From Alitta virens (Eukaryota; Annelida; Polychaeta; Phyllodocida; Nereididae), in the NCBI GenBank assembly GCA_932294295.1, contig OW028573.1:56329829-56393828 (forward strand): a stretch of DNA of 64,000 nucleotides. Direction: 5' to 3'. A program made the position numbers and the translations under genes. Of the stretch, positions 29,666 to 40,569 are shown piece after piece (position 1 is the stretch's first letter; every line of letters starts with the position of its first letter). The notes under the pieces were generated by a model. It made no database searches, was not told the origin of the DNA, and saw only the letters and a list, made by a program, of their open reading frames with translations.

Positions 29666-30188
29666 AAAAGATAGCATAGGCCAACTTGATTGTTCCAATA
29701 TTAAACTAGATACTGTAGAATTACAAATCTTGTAGTTTTTCAATTAATCATCAAATCTGTTGTTTATGTTATATTCAGTGTTTCATAATTGTTGTGTGCT
29801 TTTTAAATGTTAGTTGTATATTACTGTTAAATGTCAAATTAAACAATGTGAGACTTTTAATTGTTTTTGAATTGTATTTGTTGTATGTTTCTGTTTATGT
29901 TATAATATTGACATCTCATTATTGATAGTAATGATAGAACTAAAAAGTTATATCTAAAAATATTTTGTCGATGCTATTCAACAGTGAACGACCTTTATCT
30001 AAAAACTGCATCATTGGGAAACTATTTGCCAAGCCAGGATTTCCTAAATGATCAATCGCAATAAAATTGTGCATGATTTTCCAATTAGTGTATATATACA
30101 TTTTATTGTACCTTGCTGGCCACTGCAATTTACTATGGGCTAAAGTAAGGACTAAGGTGTAGCTTTTTAAAATTAAAGTCTCACACGA

Positions 30189-30535
30189 CTAATAGCAGCT
30201 GGATGGCCTAATGGTTAACATTGGTATAAGCCAATTCCGTATTGGCCAGCTCTGCTGAAGGTCCTGGGTTCGATCCCCGGCCTGGGCACTCTTCATGAGC
30301 TGCATCTCAGCTGGATGTCGATTGCATGAGATATTAAATTGGAGGTGCCTTGTACTCAGTGTCTGTTCTGAGGCAAGTAAAAGACAGCAAAAATTGAGTA
30401 AATTTGTTACATGGTGTGGACCTCGAGCCTTCTCATCTCATCATTACATCTACCTCTGCATGGCGGCTGATCATATAAGTTGGCTAAGCTTCAGACCCAG
30501 TAGCATTGAGACATAACATAATGTGATTTTACTAC
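30189..30535 (+). mobile_element. tRNA-derived SINE, long form
   Basis: Begins with a tRNA-like head (GGATGGCCTAATGGTTAACA; B box GGGTTCGATCC). A conserved body follows with TGAGATATTAAATTGG and GTGTCTGTTCTGAGGCAAGT, and the end is rich in ATCTCATCATTAC words with TTGAGACATAACATAATG. Fragments of the family occur at 19755, 24836 and 46575. Related copies are at 46872 and 55895. Confidence 0.82.
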
Positions 30536-30539
30536 GATG

Positions 30540-31225
30540 AAGGCACGCAACTGAGCATTTTTGCTGTCTGGATGTCACGTGAAGTCCTTTTTCAGAAGAA
30601 ATTCTGAGAATGACAGTGATGTTTAGTTAGTGAAGAAAATGAGGATCAAAAGTCATACATTTTCTGAGCTCTGAGTTCTAAATGTGGTCGAATGTACTGG
30701 AAGTTGGTAATATGCAGAACATAATACATTTATTTACACCTGACAACACGATAACTCTCAAACTTTATTCTCATACACACATAGAATTTACAGAAAGTGA
30801 GATTTGTAAGCCTACTTCTTATCTGAATTTGGTGATGTTTGTGTACATAAATGCCCTTAGAGGTAGATGATAAAATGTGACTAATTGTTCAATCTTTCAG
30901 TCAACATTTGGCTCTTTTCTTCAGTTTGAACATTCGCTGTTCCTGTTTTTGACTGAACGATCGCTCGTAATCAGTGGAATCAATTTGCAGACGACTTTCT
31001 CTGTTGACGTCACTTGCCACCAGGTGGCCCATCATTATGTACTCTCTGCCGGTTTTCAGGCGAGGACAGCGACATCTGTTGGGAACCTAGCTACAAGTCC
31101 CCTGTCCACAGGACAGGGTTACAAGGTCCTGGATGAAAATATATTGACTTTTTGGCTTGAGTGGGAAATAGCCTTTTAGTAAACGTTTGTCACACAACAT
31201 ACACCCACTGTAGCGTTAGACATAC
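30540..31225. other. Intergenic or intronic, nothing recognised
   Basis: No supported coding exon, repeat end or RNA gene. Short frames here lack splice sites or family motifs. Confidence 0.35.
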
Positions 31226-31292
31226 CTTTTTTCAATTGTGTCACGCTCAGATATGGTTGATTTCTTCCAATATTAATCGATTTCTGTGCCAT
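31226..31292 (-). CDS. Candidate first coding exon of an unrecognised gene
   Basis: On the minus strand an ATG in good context (AAAATGG) starts 22 codons (M-A-Q-K-S-I-N-I-G-R...L-K-K) and ends at a strong AAAAAAG|GTATGT donor in phase 1. The sequence just upstream (31300-31450) is locally GC-richer, as in a promoter. Phase 1 matches the start of the exon at 25233, so the two could be joined, with the synthetase exon lying in the intron on the other strand. The family is unknown. Confidence 0.4.
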
Positions 31293-33473
31293 TTTCGAAT
31301 TCACATTTCGGTAAACAAAGCTTGAAGCATGGCCGCCTAGTTCCGAAAAACTCACAAGAGGTCTCTGGCGACGTTTCAACGCCCCTAGTGGCACACAGAA
31401 TAGTGCTGACCAGTCCTCATTTCTGTGACTGCTGGGGGCGTTGCAATGGCGAAAGTTTAGTGAATTATTAACAGAGTTTTTGGTGCTTGTTGATGTACTT
31501 CTTGGGCATTCTACTGTCAGATTCCGAGTGGACGAAAAGCAGTCTGCATAAAGAGCTATCAGCACCGAATCGCACTGATGCGCCCTCTTGTGTATATTTA
31601 CCACAAAAAGCATGAACTAGCAAACGTGAATTTGAAAACGCTCTTGAAAAGGATAATTCCACTGGCTTTTTCAGTGAAATATGAATACAAGTTGATAGTT
31701 AACAGAGTCGTACTCCTGTGCATCACGACGAAATAAGGTATGCTGACATGTTTATGGAGAAATATGTGTCGTAAATGTCAACATCAAAGAATTCCTATAC
31801 AACGCGTTCCGACCCTACATCGCATCTAATGCAATGTAGGTCGGTTCTGGCTATTGGGAACCCAGATGTACTCTTGATTGAAGAGTGAAATTCCGTCTCA
31901 GTATTTTGTCAATAATTTCATCTCATGACGAGTGATGTTGTTGATGGTTGCAGTGTCTGCCACTTCGGCTCGTATCACTGAAATTGACCATTAATAATCT
32001 CTGATATCATAAGTTATCAAATTTATGGTTATTTGGGAATACAGGAATTAATTCCACGAACAAATTCCTTTTTTATTCTCAAAATATCAACATGAGATAA
32101 CGATTATTCTGTCTTTTCCAAACAGCTAAAAAAAATAAGGCAGGAACATATTTGACATGATCATGTTCGAGCGGTGTTGGATCCACGATAAAACAGCGGT
32201 GTAAACGATCATGCAGCCCCCCAACTTATGCCCATACTTCGTCGATGTTTTTCTGTGATAAATTGTGATAAATACAGCATGAAATAGACTGTTAAAGCAC
32301 AGAATTGTCCCAAATATAGCTCACAACTGTTGTTCACTTACCAAAAGTTGTTTTAAGCATTCCTGTGCTACTACAAGAGGGAATTCCTGACTAAACTTAA
32401 ACATTTTGTTGAATGCAGCTCCCTTCGACACTGACGTCACCAGTAGAAAGGCTGCGGGAAATACTGCTCTCTGATTGGCCGAAATGGAAATTTGTGATGT
32501 CAGTGCCAATTTGGGCTGGAGAGCTCTCTTTGGGCCATGAACGATGTTTACCTTGAGGTTATTATAATAGATCGAGTGCCGAAGTCGGCGAAGGGTAATT
32601 TGGGCCTGTAGCTGATCGCACGGTGGATGATGTCATTTTAGAAATACAGAAATTATCCATTAAGAGGACGTGGCTAAACTAAACATTTTGTGAATACGGA
32701 AATATATCTATCAGCTCTCGACCAATTAGCAATCTTCATTTGGCACTGCCTGAGGATAAATGTGTATATATATCAATTTACTATTTATAAATATACTATT
32801 TGTGCAATTGTAATTCTTCTTCTTCAGCACTCTATTGTCTGCTCTTTTAAAAATATTAGGTATTTGGTTGGAATTTTAAATATATTTGCCATGTCTACTT
32901 TTACCCACTAATTCCAACTTGATGGCCCCGTCCAAAAAGTGCTAATACCAATTGCTAATGGAGCAAAAACTACTGGGTAGAAACTCTTGGGAAAAAAAAA
33001 TCAAGACTTTTGGGTTTTTGGAGTTCAAAATTGCCAAAGGTGGAAAATTTGAACCCCTCTTTTAGCTTCTCTTCTAACCTAAGAAAGTATATTTAGAATT
33101 GCTAAACATTAGTATGATAATATTGAGTATTGGTACTATTTCTACCCTATTGTATCTATTATACAAAGCAAATTGGGTCGATCGGTCTAATATGTCTTAA
33201 TAGTGGATTTTCACGGAAGGTTCTCTATATTTTCACCAGGTGGCTATGACAGAATACTGCAATTCTATTGGCTGAAAAAGTTCCCGTCCTTGGCTGTGAT
33301 TCGCTGAAGCAACATGCATCCTAGCAGCAGTATTTTTAGTGCATTTTATTGTATATTTATCATTGAGTTGATTTTTGGTTTTTTTCTGAGAAAGTTATAT
33401 TCATTGAATAAGTCAGTGATTATCTTCTATGTCTGAAAAGCAAAATGAGTAATAAGAGGAATGGAAGGACTTA
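31293..33473. other. Noncoding region
   Basis: Includes a moderately CpG-containing patch at 31.3-31.5 kb that could be promoter sequence for the minus-strand exon. The rest is AT-rich with no recognised gene or repeat. Several short frames look like chance. Confidence 0.35.
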
Positions 33474-34134
33474 AGGGGGTTTCACACATAGCCGGATCAG
33501 ACGCCGGAGCGTCCCGGAGTAACATTTTATTACCTCCGGGGGGTGTTCCGGGATCAAAGAGCTGTTAAATGTCAACAAAAAATAAATGTTTGGCGATGTG
33601 TACACGATGTCAATACGGTCTCAACAAGAAGCAACACGGAGCTAACACGACTGTCCCGTTTAGAGTGAGGAGTGAACCGGATTTTCACGGTGCCTTCGCG
33701 GATATCACCGGTCTTTACACCGTGTTCATTCGTGTGGATCCGTTGTGGCTCCTTGTACTCTCCGGCGTTAATGGCGGCGAAATATTCATGCCCGGTTGAC
33801 GCCGGATGTAGCCGGAGACATGCCGGAGACATACCGGAGTCAATACGGAGATTCCCGGAGATCGGCGGAGTCTACTGGGCGTCTACACGGATCTACACGG
33901 ATCTACACGGACCAACACGGATTTAACTGTTCCGGGATCTCCGGCATGAAAAATTAAACATGTTTAATTTTTTTGCCGGAGTCCCCCGGTGTTACCGGAC
34001 CATGCCGGACACTGCCGGACACTCCCGGACATGAACAAGATGTCTATACGCCTTTCCCCGGAGTATGCGGGAGTATTACGGAGTTGACCTCCGGGACGCT
34101 CCTGCGTCTGATCCGGCTATGTGTGAAACCCCCT
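33474..34134. mobile_element. PIF/Harbinger-like MITE with TTA target duplication
   Basis: Long inverted termini start AGGGGGTTTCACACATAGCC and end GGCTATGTGTGAAACCCCCT, and the pairing continues into GGATCAGACGC/GCGTCTGATCC and CGTCCCGGAG/CTCCGGGACG. The element is flanked by TTA on both sides (33471-33473, 34135-34137), the duplication typical of PIF/Harbinger. The 661-base interior is noncoding, GC-rich against AT-rich surroundings, and full of CCGGA words and a CTACACGGA run (33890-33918). No transposase is present, so it is non-autonomous. Confidence 0.85.
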
Positions 34135-34139
34135 TTATG

Positions 34140-35250
34140 TCTTGCTGAACTCAGGGCTCTTCAGTGAAAAGACTCTATTGGTGCCAAGGTTGTGCCAAAA
34201 TTGCTTTATTTGAAGGGCCCTATCAGCTCTTAATTTAGCTACAGATTACAGAACCAAGAACAATAATCTGAAAGCTTAGAATGTTTTCTGTCCAATGACC
34301 TACAACATATTATTTCAAAATCCTATGACGATTTTTAGTATGTCAGAGGCGTAACACGCAGTGTCATGTACCACTTTGGCTGCCATTTTGGATTTTGGCA
34401 GCCATATTGGTTTTCAGAATGCTTCTCTATCACCACTCTAGGTCCAGTTATCTGCTCCACTATTAAAAATTGCCTGATCTTGGAAATTTCATAACTTTTT
34501 TCTTTAAAATAACTTGAAAATTTAATAACTCTATAAGTAATGGTTCGATCTCTGTAAAAATTCAATAGAGTAGTCAGACTAGTAGATAAAAATTACAAAA
34601 CTCTTACATCTAATGGTTTTGATGATGATAGTCAATAGTCAATGTCTGAAAAAAGAACTTTATGAGGCAATCCAAAGACATGCAGTTAGACATTTTGTAT
34701 ACTCACCAAAATCACTATTACAGAATGATTGTGGACTTGCCCGGACTCTTTTACATTTTTTACAGTTTTCTGAAATAAAACAAAAAAAACTTAAACCAGT
34801 TGTGGCTTATACTTTACAATAGTACAGGTAATATATGGGTTTGTCAAGGACTTGACGGAGAATGAACACTTTCGGAACTCAAGACACATGATTGATGAGG
34901 GTTGGTGGATAAACGCAAGAATCTGGCAGCGGCGTGCGTGTTCTTCTTACAATATGGAGATTTATGAATAATCAAAAAATGTTTACCTGGTAATTAAGGC
35001 TTCTTTTTGTCCTGCTTCTTTTTTCTGGTCTTCTTAGCGGATAACTTTTTCGACTCTTTCGAGACACTTTTAGTCTCTTTTTCTGCATCTTTACTTTCTG
35101 TGTATTGCTGCCATCTATCCCCATATTTATTGATTATTTTATCTTTATTTGTTTTATGGGGTTTTCTCGTTGGCAACACTTCTGTCTTAGCTCTGGCTGC
35201 TATTAAGGCTGTAAGGGCACTTCCTTTAGTTTTGGAGGCATTGGTTGAGT
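34140..35250. other. Noncoding, with a Lys-rich frame on the minus strand at its right end
   Basis: Mostly featureless. On the minus strand, 35265-34994 is open and encodes a Lys/Glu/Ser-rich stretch ending K-K-K-Q-D-K-K-K-P. It starts in another frame right at the end of the neighbouring spacer-domain gene, so it may be that protein's displaced C terminus. Confidence 0.35.
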
Positions 35251-35786
35251 TTAGTTTGCATCACTCCAGTAGAGGTCAGAGTTAACTTTGATACTGTTGG
35301 GAATGCCCTCTGGTGGATGGTCGTATAATTTGGTCCCTGGATCATTCTGGATAATTGAATGTTGAGTATTTTGGTCTTTTGGGGAATAGGGACTATCTTT
35401 GTTGGGTGGAATGTAGTAGCCTGTGTTTCTAATAGGTAATTCTGCCAGTTCCACTTCTCTCCGCCTGTCTTGGACTTTCTGAAATTCCGCTAAATTTTCG
35501 ATCGGTATCCAAAACTCGTATTCAACGCCTGGGTTTTTCTTCGCGAAACAGTAGCTGCAATGAATGCATTTGTTGAAAGTATATCTATAAAATCTATAAT
35601 AATTTACGGTAACAAAGACGCTTACATTCAGATGTAATTCTTCTTTGGTCGGTCCCCCGGTGTGTATCGTTTCCACGTTCTGTGATCGCTCATAAAACAA
35701 TGTCTTTACTGCCACTTCGTATTTTCCTGGCCAGTTGATCATCCAATTGCCATTGATTATGAATGTTCCGCTGGTGTCTGCTATAG
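35251..35786 (-). pseudogene. ADAMTS/ADAMTS-like spacer domain, two exons with a frameshift
   Basis: Exon 35626-35786 begins after TTTTCAG and ends at an AAT|GTAAGC donor. It encodes the spacer hallmarks I-N-G-N-W and W-P-G-K-Y-E-V-A, a Y-E-R segment, and G-G-P-T-K-E-E-L-H-L-N. Exon 35554-35251 starts after ATTGCAG and carries N-P-G-V-E-Y-E-F-W-I-P, the usual end of the spacer. Spliced in phase, the second exon begins with a family-like L-L-F-R-E-E but then stops, because the A run at 35534-35538 (plus-strand T5) is one base too long relative to the family pattern. In other extracellular-matrix proteins this domain binds matrix partners. Catalytic, thrombospondin and upstream exons were not found. 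The C-terminal 80 residues (Tyr/Pro/Asp-rich) match nothing I know. The frameshift may be real or a homopolymer error. Confidence 0.72.
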
Positions 35787-35799
35787 CTGAAAACAAACA

Positions 35800-36955
35800 T
35801 GAAAAAGTAATTCAATTAAGAGGTTGACTGTGGAATGATTCTCTTTCACATAAACCCAGACTAAGACAATATATTCCCAACTCAAAACACAAAAAAAAAT
35901 AAAAAACATAAGGAGAATCCTCTGAGGATATTGTATTTCCACACCAAGTTGCATAATTATGGCCAGCACACAGAAACAACTGATCTCTGACAGCAAAACT
36001 CACGAACCTAAAAAAATGGATCCGATTGGGGACACTTAATCTAGTGTAATGTATGAAGAACAGTATAGAATCAAGTCCAGGGGTATAAGTTGAGAGAGGT
36101 GTTTATTGTGGTGGAAACACCCAAACTGACTGAAGTCCAGTCTGACCTTGCTATATGCAGTCAATTCAAACAAAGGATTATGGGGGCCAGTTGCACCCTC
36201 ATTAATTATGCAAATGATGCAGGTGCACTAACCTGACAATGGGATATACATCAAACAAAGAAGGACTAAATTCACACACAAGTAACTATGAAACATGATC
36301 TATAAAATTGAAATATTAATACATGACACCAGATGTTTTGAAACTTGAAATATAATAACATTTTATAATGATTTATTATCAAACATTTTACCATGAGTTA
36401 TAATATGATCTTTCGAATATATTCTTTACAACAAACCAGAAAAAATATCTTTCAGATAATTTACATGGAAATTATAAATTCATGTCATATCGCTTAGATG
36501 ATATTATAAACCTGCACACTTATTGATGCATTTAATCTTGGATAAAGTGATTTAATAGTGTTACACATATATTCCTGAATAAAAGTCACATGTTGTATAA
36601 CGCAGTTTCATGGGCGTTGAATGATGAGATTCACATTTACCAAGCTAATTTATGTGTATGTGATGTAGCTCCTCACTTAATGGATATAGCCAATCAAATT
36701 AGACAGATACACCATGAACTGATGAGGGATGTACTAACTTTCTTGTTTATCCCAGTGAGTTACGAGTCTAGAAGAACCAGGCTTGGCTGTGTTGTTTTAA
36801 AGCAGCTTTTTTCGCTCTAAAATCACAACCGCCATGATGGATAATATTGGCGAGAAGGATGCCACTACTTTTAGTCTACACAAAAAATTTACATGTATAG
36901 GCATGTAAACTTTCTCAGTGAGTAAATTAGTGAAACTTATATTCTCATTTTTGTT
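35800..36955. other. No gene recognised
   Basis: AT-rich sequence between the spacer exons and the transposase-like element. A 76-codon plus-strand frame at 36590-36820 has no splice or family support. Confidence 0.35.
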
Positions 36956-36989
36956 TCATCGATTGTTTACATGGGTCATCCACACACTT

Positions 36990-39900
36990 TCTCAAAACGA
37001 CCTTGTGACTCCGTCACAAAAGTTTCGTGGTTTTTTTTCCAGAAAAGGAGATTATAATATAACTTGATATTAATGCTGTCCCCAATGAACAATAAAACCC
37101 CATTATCTATTAAAATTAAAATTTTGATGGTGCGAAAATCACTCAGAATACCTGGTATTTTTGTGTGACGGAGTCAGCAAATATTTATCTGTGACGGAGT
37201 CACTGAATTAAGTGCCAAAAAGACCCAAGTAAATCCTATTTGAGCTAATGTCAAAAAGTGTATTGTACCATTTTTGCCCTGTTAACAAATCTAACAGGTT
37301 CGTGTGAAGTAGTAAATCATATTTTAGCTATGTTTAAGCTGGTACACTATTCATATTGGTGCATCATTTCTTTCAGAGTGAAAATGTACCGTATACCTAA
37401 GACTGCAGCTCAGACACAGAGAGAGAGGAGGGGACATCTGAAGATGGATCCAGACCTGTGGCCAGCATATGTAAAGGCTGATGCTGAAAGAAAAAGAGAG
37501 AAATACAAAAATGCATCTGCACAGGAGCTAAAGAATTTAAGAAAAATCAGCCGAAAGTCAAGTGACAAGTATCGTTAGAAAAACCAGGCACCAAATGCAG
37601 CCCAAGATGACTGCTCACCAATGCAGGTCTACGGTAGTATGGGGAGCTTCCAGAAAGCCAAAAACAAAGTTGTTCAGAGTCTGCCCAAGAGTCCCAGGAA
37701 GGCAAATGCGGTAATTGGATATTTGTCTGATAAAAGACTGAACACCTCCATATTCCAGAACAAGTCATCATCACCCCATCAAAATGCCATCAGCCAAGAA
37801 GTAATCAACAAAGTCATCAATTTCTACTATAAGGATGATGTCAGTAGAATTATGCCAGGCAAGTCAGACACCATGATAATCAGGGACAAGGGCAACAAGG
37901 AAGTGAAGCAAAAACGAAATCTTGTAATGACAGTGGGTGAGGCCTACGAAGAATTCAAAGATGAAAACCTGGATGTAATCATCGGCAAGAGCTAGTTTGC
38001 CCAACTTCGCCCACGTGATGTCTTACTAGTCTCATTAATGCCACATAATGTGTGTGGATGTAAATATCATGCTAATGTTATACTGCTCTTAGAATGCCTA
38101 AACAGGAAGTTGCCCAATGAATTTTCATTATACAGTAAAACACAGTTCCTTCCCAAGTGTGTGTGTGACCTGGAAAGTGAACAATGTATGAGCAATGACT
38201 GTGACAGATTGGCGACGGCAAACTGTTCAGGGAGAACTGTGTGAATTTGTTGTCCCAAGAACGAAGACCTATCATGGTATCAATGGGAATGTGAGGAAAA
38301 ATTGATTTCAAAGGTGAGGAAGTCTGGCACAGTTGAAGAAGCTGTTCAGGATTTAGAGTCTCAACTTAGAAAATTCACCTGGCATGTGTTCATCAAAGAC
38401 AAACAGGCCAAGAGCTATGAAACTGACAAAAAAGATGCCCAAAAAGATGACACTGACACTGTGTGTGTGTACAATTTGATTTCAGTGAAAATGCCCAGTC
38501 ATTCTATCAAGATGAAGTTCAGTCAGCTTATTATCACAAAAAACCATTATGATCTGGCACCAACAAAGCACTGTGAGCTGGATAACTGTGTCTGACTGCA
38601 CTAGCTATGATGAGCATGCAGTTACAGCCTTTTTGCTTGACATCCTCTCCTTCATTAATGAAACCTTCTCCAATTCCAAGAAGATATCTTTGTGGTCAGA
38701 CGGTCCGGCAAGCCAGTTTAGGAATAAGTTCATGTTCGCTACTCTTGCAAAACTTAGCCAGAGATTTAAACAGGAATTGCGGTGGAACTTTTTCTCAACC
38801 TCACATGGCAAGGGCCCATGCGATGGCCTTGAGGGTATGGCCAAGCGTCTTGTGCAGTGCAGAGTTCTTGCCCTGAAAGAATTGGTGAAGTGTGCCAAGG
38901 AATTCGTAGAAGTGCTTGATAAGAAAAGCTCTATCAAGGTTTCGGAAGTAACAGAACAAGATATTGAAAAAACGTGTCAGGAACATGACACCGCCTCCCT
39001 GTGAAGTGGCATTCCACCAATTTCTGGGACCATTAACACCCACAGCATGCGCCCAGTCGATGACAGTCATGTATGTTGTGTCCTTCTGTATATACATTAC
39101 AGATCAAGCCAGTTTGTTTAGCTAGGTGGTTTAATATTTGCTTTGTGATTCTATTTTTCAAGGTGGAAAGCAAGTTCTACACTTCGGCAACAGCAGTCCA
39201 TCGCACCAAGCTTGAAGAAAGACCTCAAGGTGAAGATGATGCAGATGCAGAACCTGTGACAGAAAACCTTGCCCCCCACCAGCAAATAATAACAGTGGAG
39301 GTCCATGCAGAACTGGACGAGGGGCCCTGAGGCAGGATCTCCATCTGCACAGAGGAACCAGCAGAAAAGATATGCCAAGAATCCAAGAAATTCTGGCCAA
39401 AAGAAACAAAAGAAAGAAGAAAAGTATCCCTGTAAAGCATGCAAGTTGTGTTATGGGGACAAATCAGACCCAAAAAAGACTGAGGAATGGGTTGCATGCC
39501 AAGTGTGCGAAGTGTAGATGCATTTTACCTGTTGTGAAGATCAAGAGGTATTTGAAAACGATGGTTCCTTCACATGTGTTAATTGCATCGCATAATTGCT
39601 GCAATATAATATGATTTTTTGGCTCTTTTGCTGTAATACACATGTTCACATCTATGAAGGCCTAAATATATGTCTCAGGTATTAAAGGTTCCAGTTACAT
39701 TATATATTCGTCTCAGGTGTCCTTGGATTTAAATTTTAAAAAATTTCAATTTTTTTACCAGTGATTCCGTCACATCACAAATTGACAATATCTCATTTGA
39801 TCAGATATATACTGATGGTAATAGTATGTATTCCTCAAAATTGTTCATTTTCCGAAGCTACCAAGTAGTTTTGTTGTCATGCTGGTGAAATGTATGATTA

Positions 39901-40360
39901 TTTCATTGTCACATATATAGTATATACTTTATGAAATGAGAATGATAACTTCCTTAAGGTCTTTTGTGACTCAGTCACAAAAATTTTGACTCCTTCACCA
40001 CTTTCACCTAAAGCCAGGACTTTCAACATGTCGGAGCCTTTATAAGAATAACCCTATGACAACATCAATCTATATCTGTAATATTTAGAAACTGCAATAT
40101 TGTGGACACTAAACTTATCCAGAAGCAGCAGTATCAAATGAAAGTTCGACAAGCAAATTGGGTAAAATGCAAGTGACTCCGTGTTTCTTGCTACCACTGC
40201 GACATAACAATGACTATTCTCCGAAAATGTGCAGATAATGCCTCCTTGATAAATCTGCAAATCATTTTTTAAGCATAAAGTGTCTCCAAGAATTAATAAA
40301 TAGTAACAATATAACAATTTTAGCCAAAAGGGGTGACTCCGTCACAATGGAATTGCTGAG
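36990..40360 (+). mobile_element. Candidate DNA transposon with GTGACTCCGTCAC subterminal repeats
   Basis: The near-palindrome GTGACTCCGTCAC occurs in either orientation at 37005, 37165 and 37191 on the left. Exact or one-to-few-mismatch forms occur at 39761, 39966, 39988, 40173 and 40333 on the right. The decayed transposase-like gene (37384-39594) lies between the two clusters. Clustered short palindromes at both ends are what transposase-binding subterminal repeats look like. Exact termini and a target duplication were not found, so the outer limits are approximate. Confidence 0.55.
37384..39594 (+). pseudogene. Decayed transposase-like protein with C-terminal PHD-like finger (copy A)
   Basis: A basic N terminus (M-Y-R-I-P-K-T...) is followed by V-S-R-I-M-P-G-K-S-D, then F-A-Q-L-R-P-R-D-V and a Cys-rich segment. 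A D-F-S-E-N-A-Q-S-F-Y-Q-D-E-V-Q-S segment is shifted to another frame (38478). The core follows: S-D-G-P-A-S-Q-F through W-N-F-F-S-T-S-H-G-K-G-P-C-D-G. The last exon ends in C-x2-C, C-x2-C, H-x2-C, C-x2-C, a PHD-type finger broken by TAG (39517). Other in-frame stops lie at 37576, 37993 and 38242, plus frameshifts. Proteins with this motif order recur as multicopy, unnamed families in animal genomes. I infer an RNase-H-like or DDE transposase origin from the conserved D-G and H-G-K-G-x-x-D-G motifs and from copy number, not from a named family. Confidence 0.65.
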
Positions 40361-40569
40361 CTAAACCAATTTTGCAATCAAAATTTGGTCAGTTTCATGT
40401 ACCTTATTCAGGGATTGAAAAAATTATTTTTATTTATAGTACGATAGCAGTAAACATTGTTCATATATATATATTTCGATTTAATCACACCATCAAATGC
40501 AAGTCACGTAAATGTATAATTGTATAACAGTGAAATATTACATTGCTAACTGTAAAGATATGAACAGCC

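Noticed and set aside
31176..31613. 145-codon minus-strand frame
   Set aside because: Only its last part, from the Met at 31292, has splice support; the upstream part looks like promoter or 5' UTR sequence with no recognisable motif.
33569..34167. Several overlapping frames on both strands
   Set aside because: They lie inside the Harbinger-like MITE and reflect its GC-rich word repeats.
36590..36820. 76-codon plus-strand frame
   Set aside because: No acceptor or donor, motif or neighbour supports it; length is within chance.
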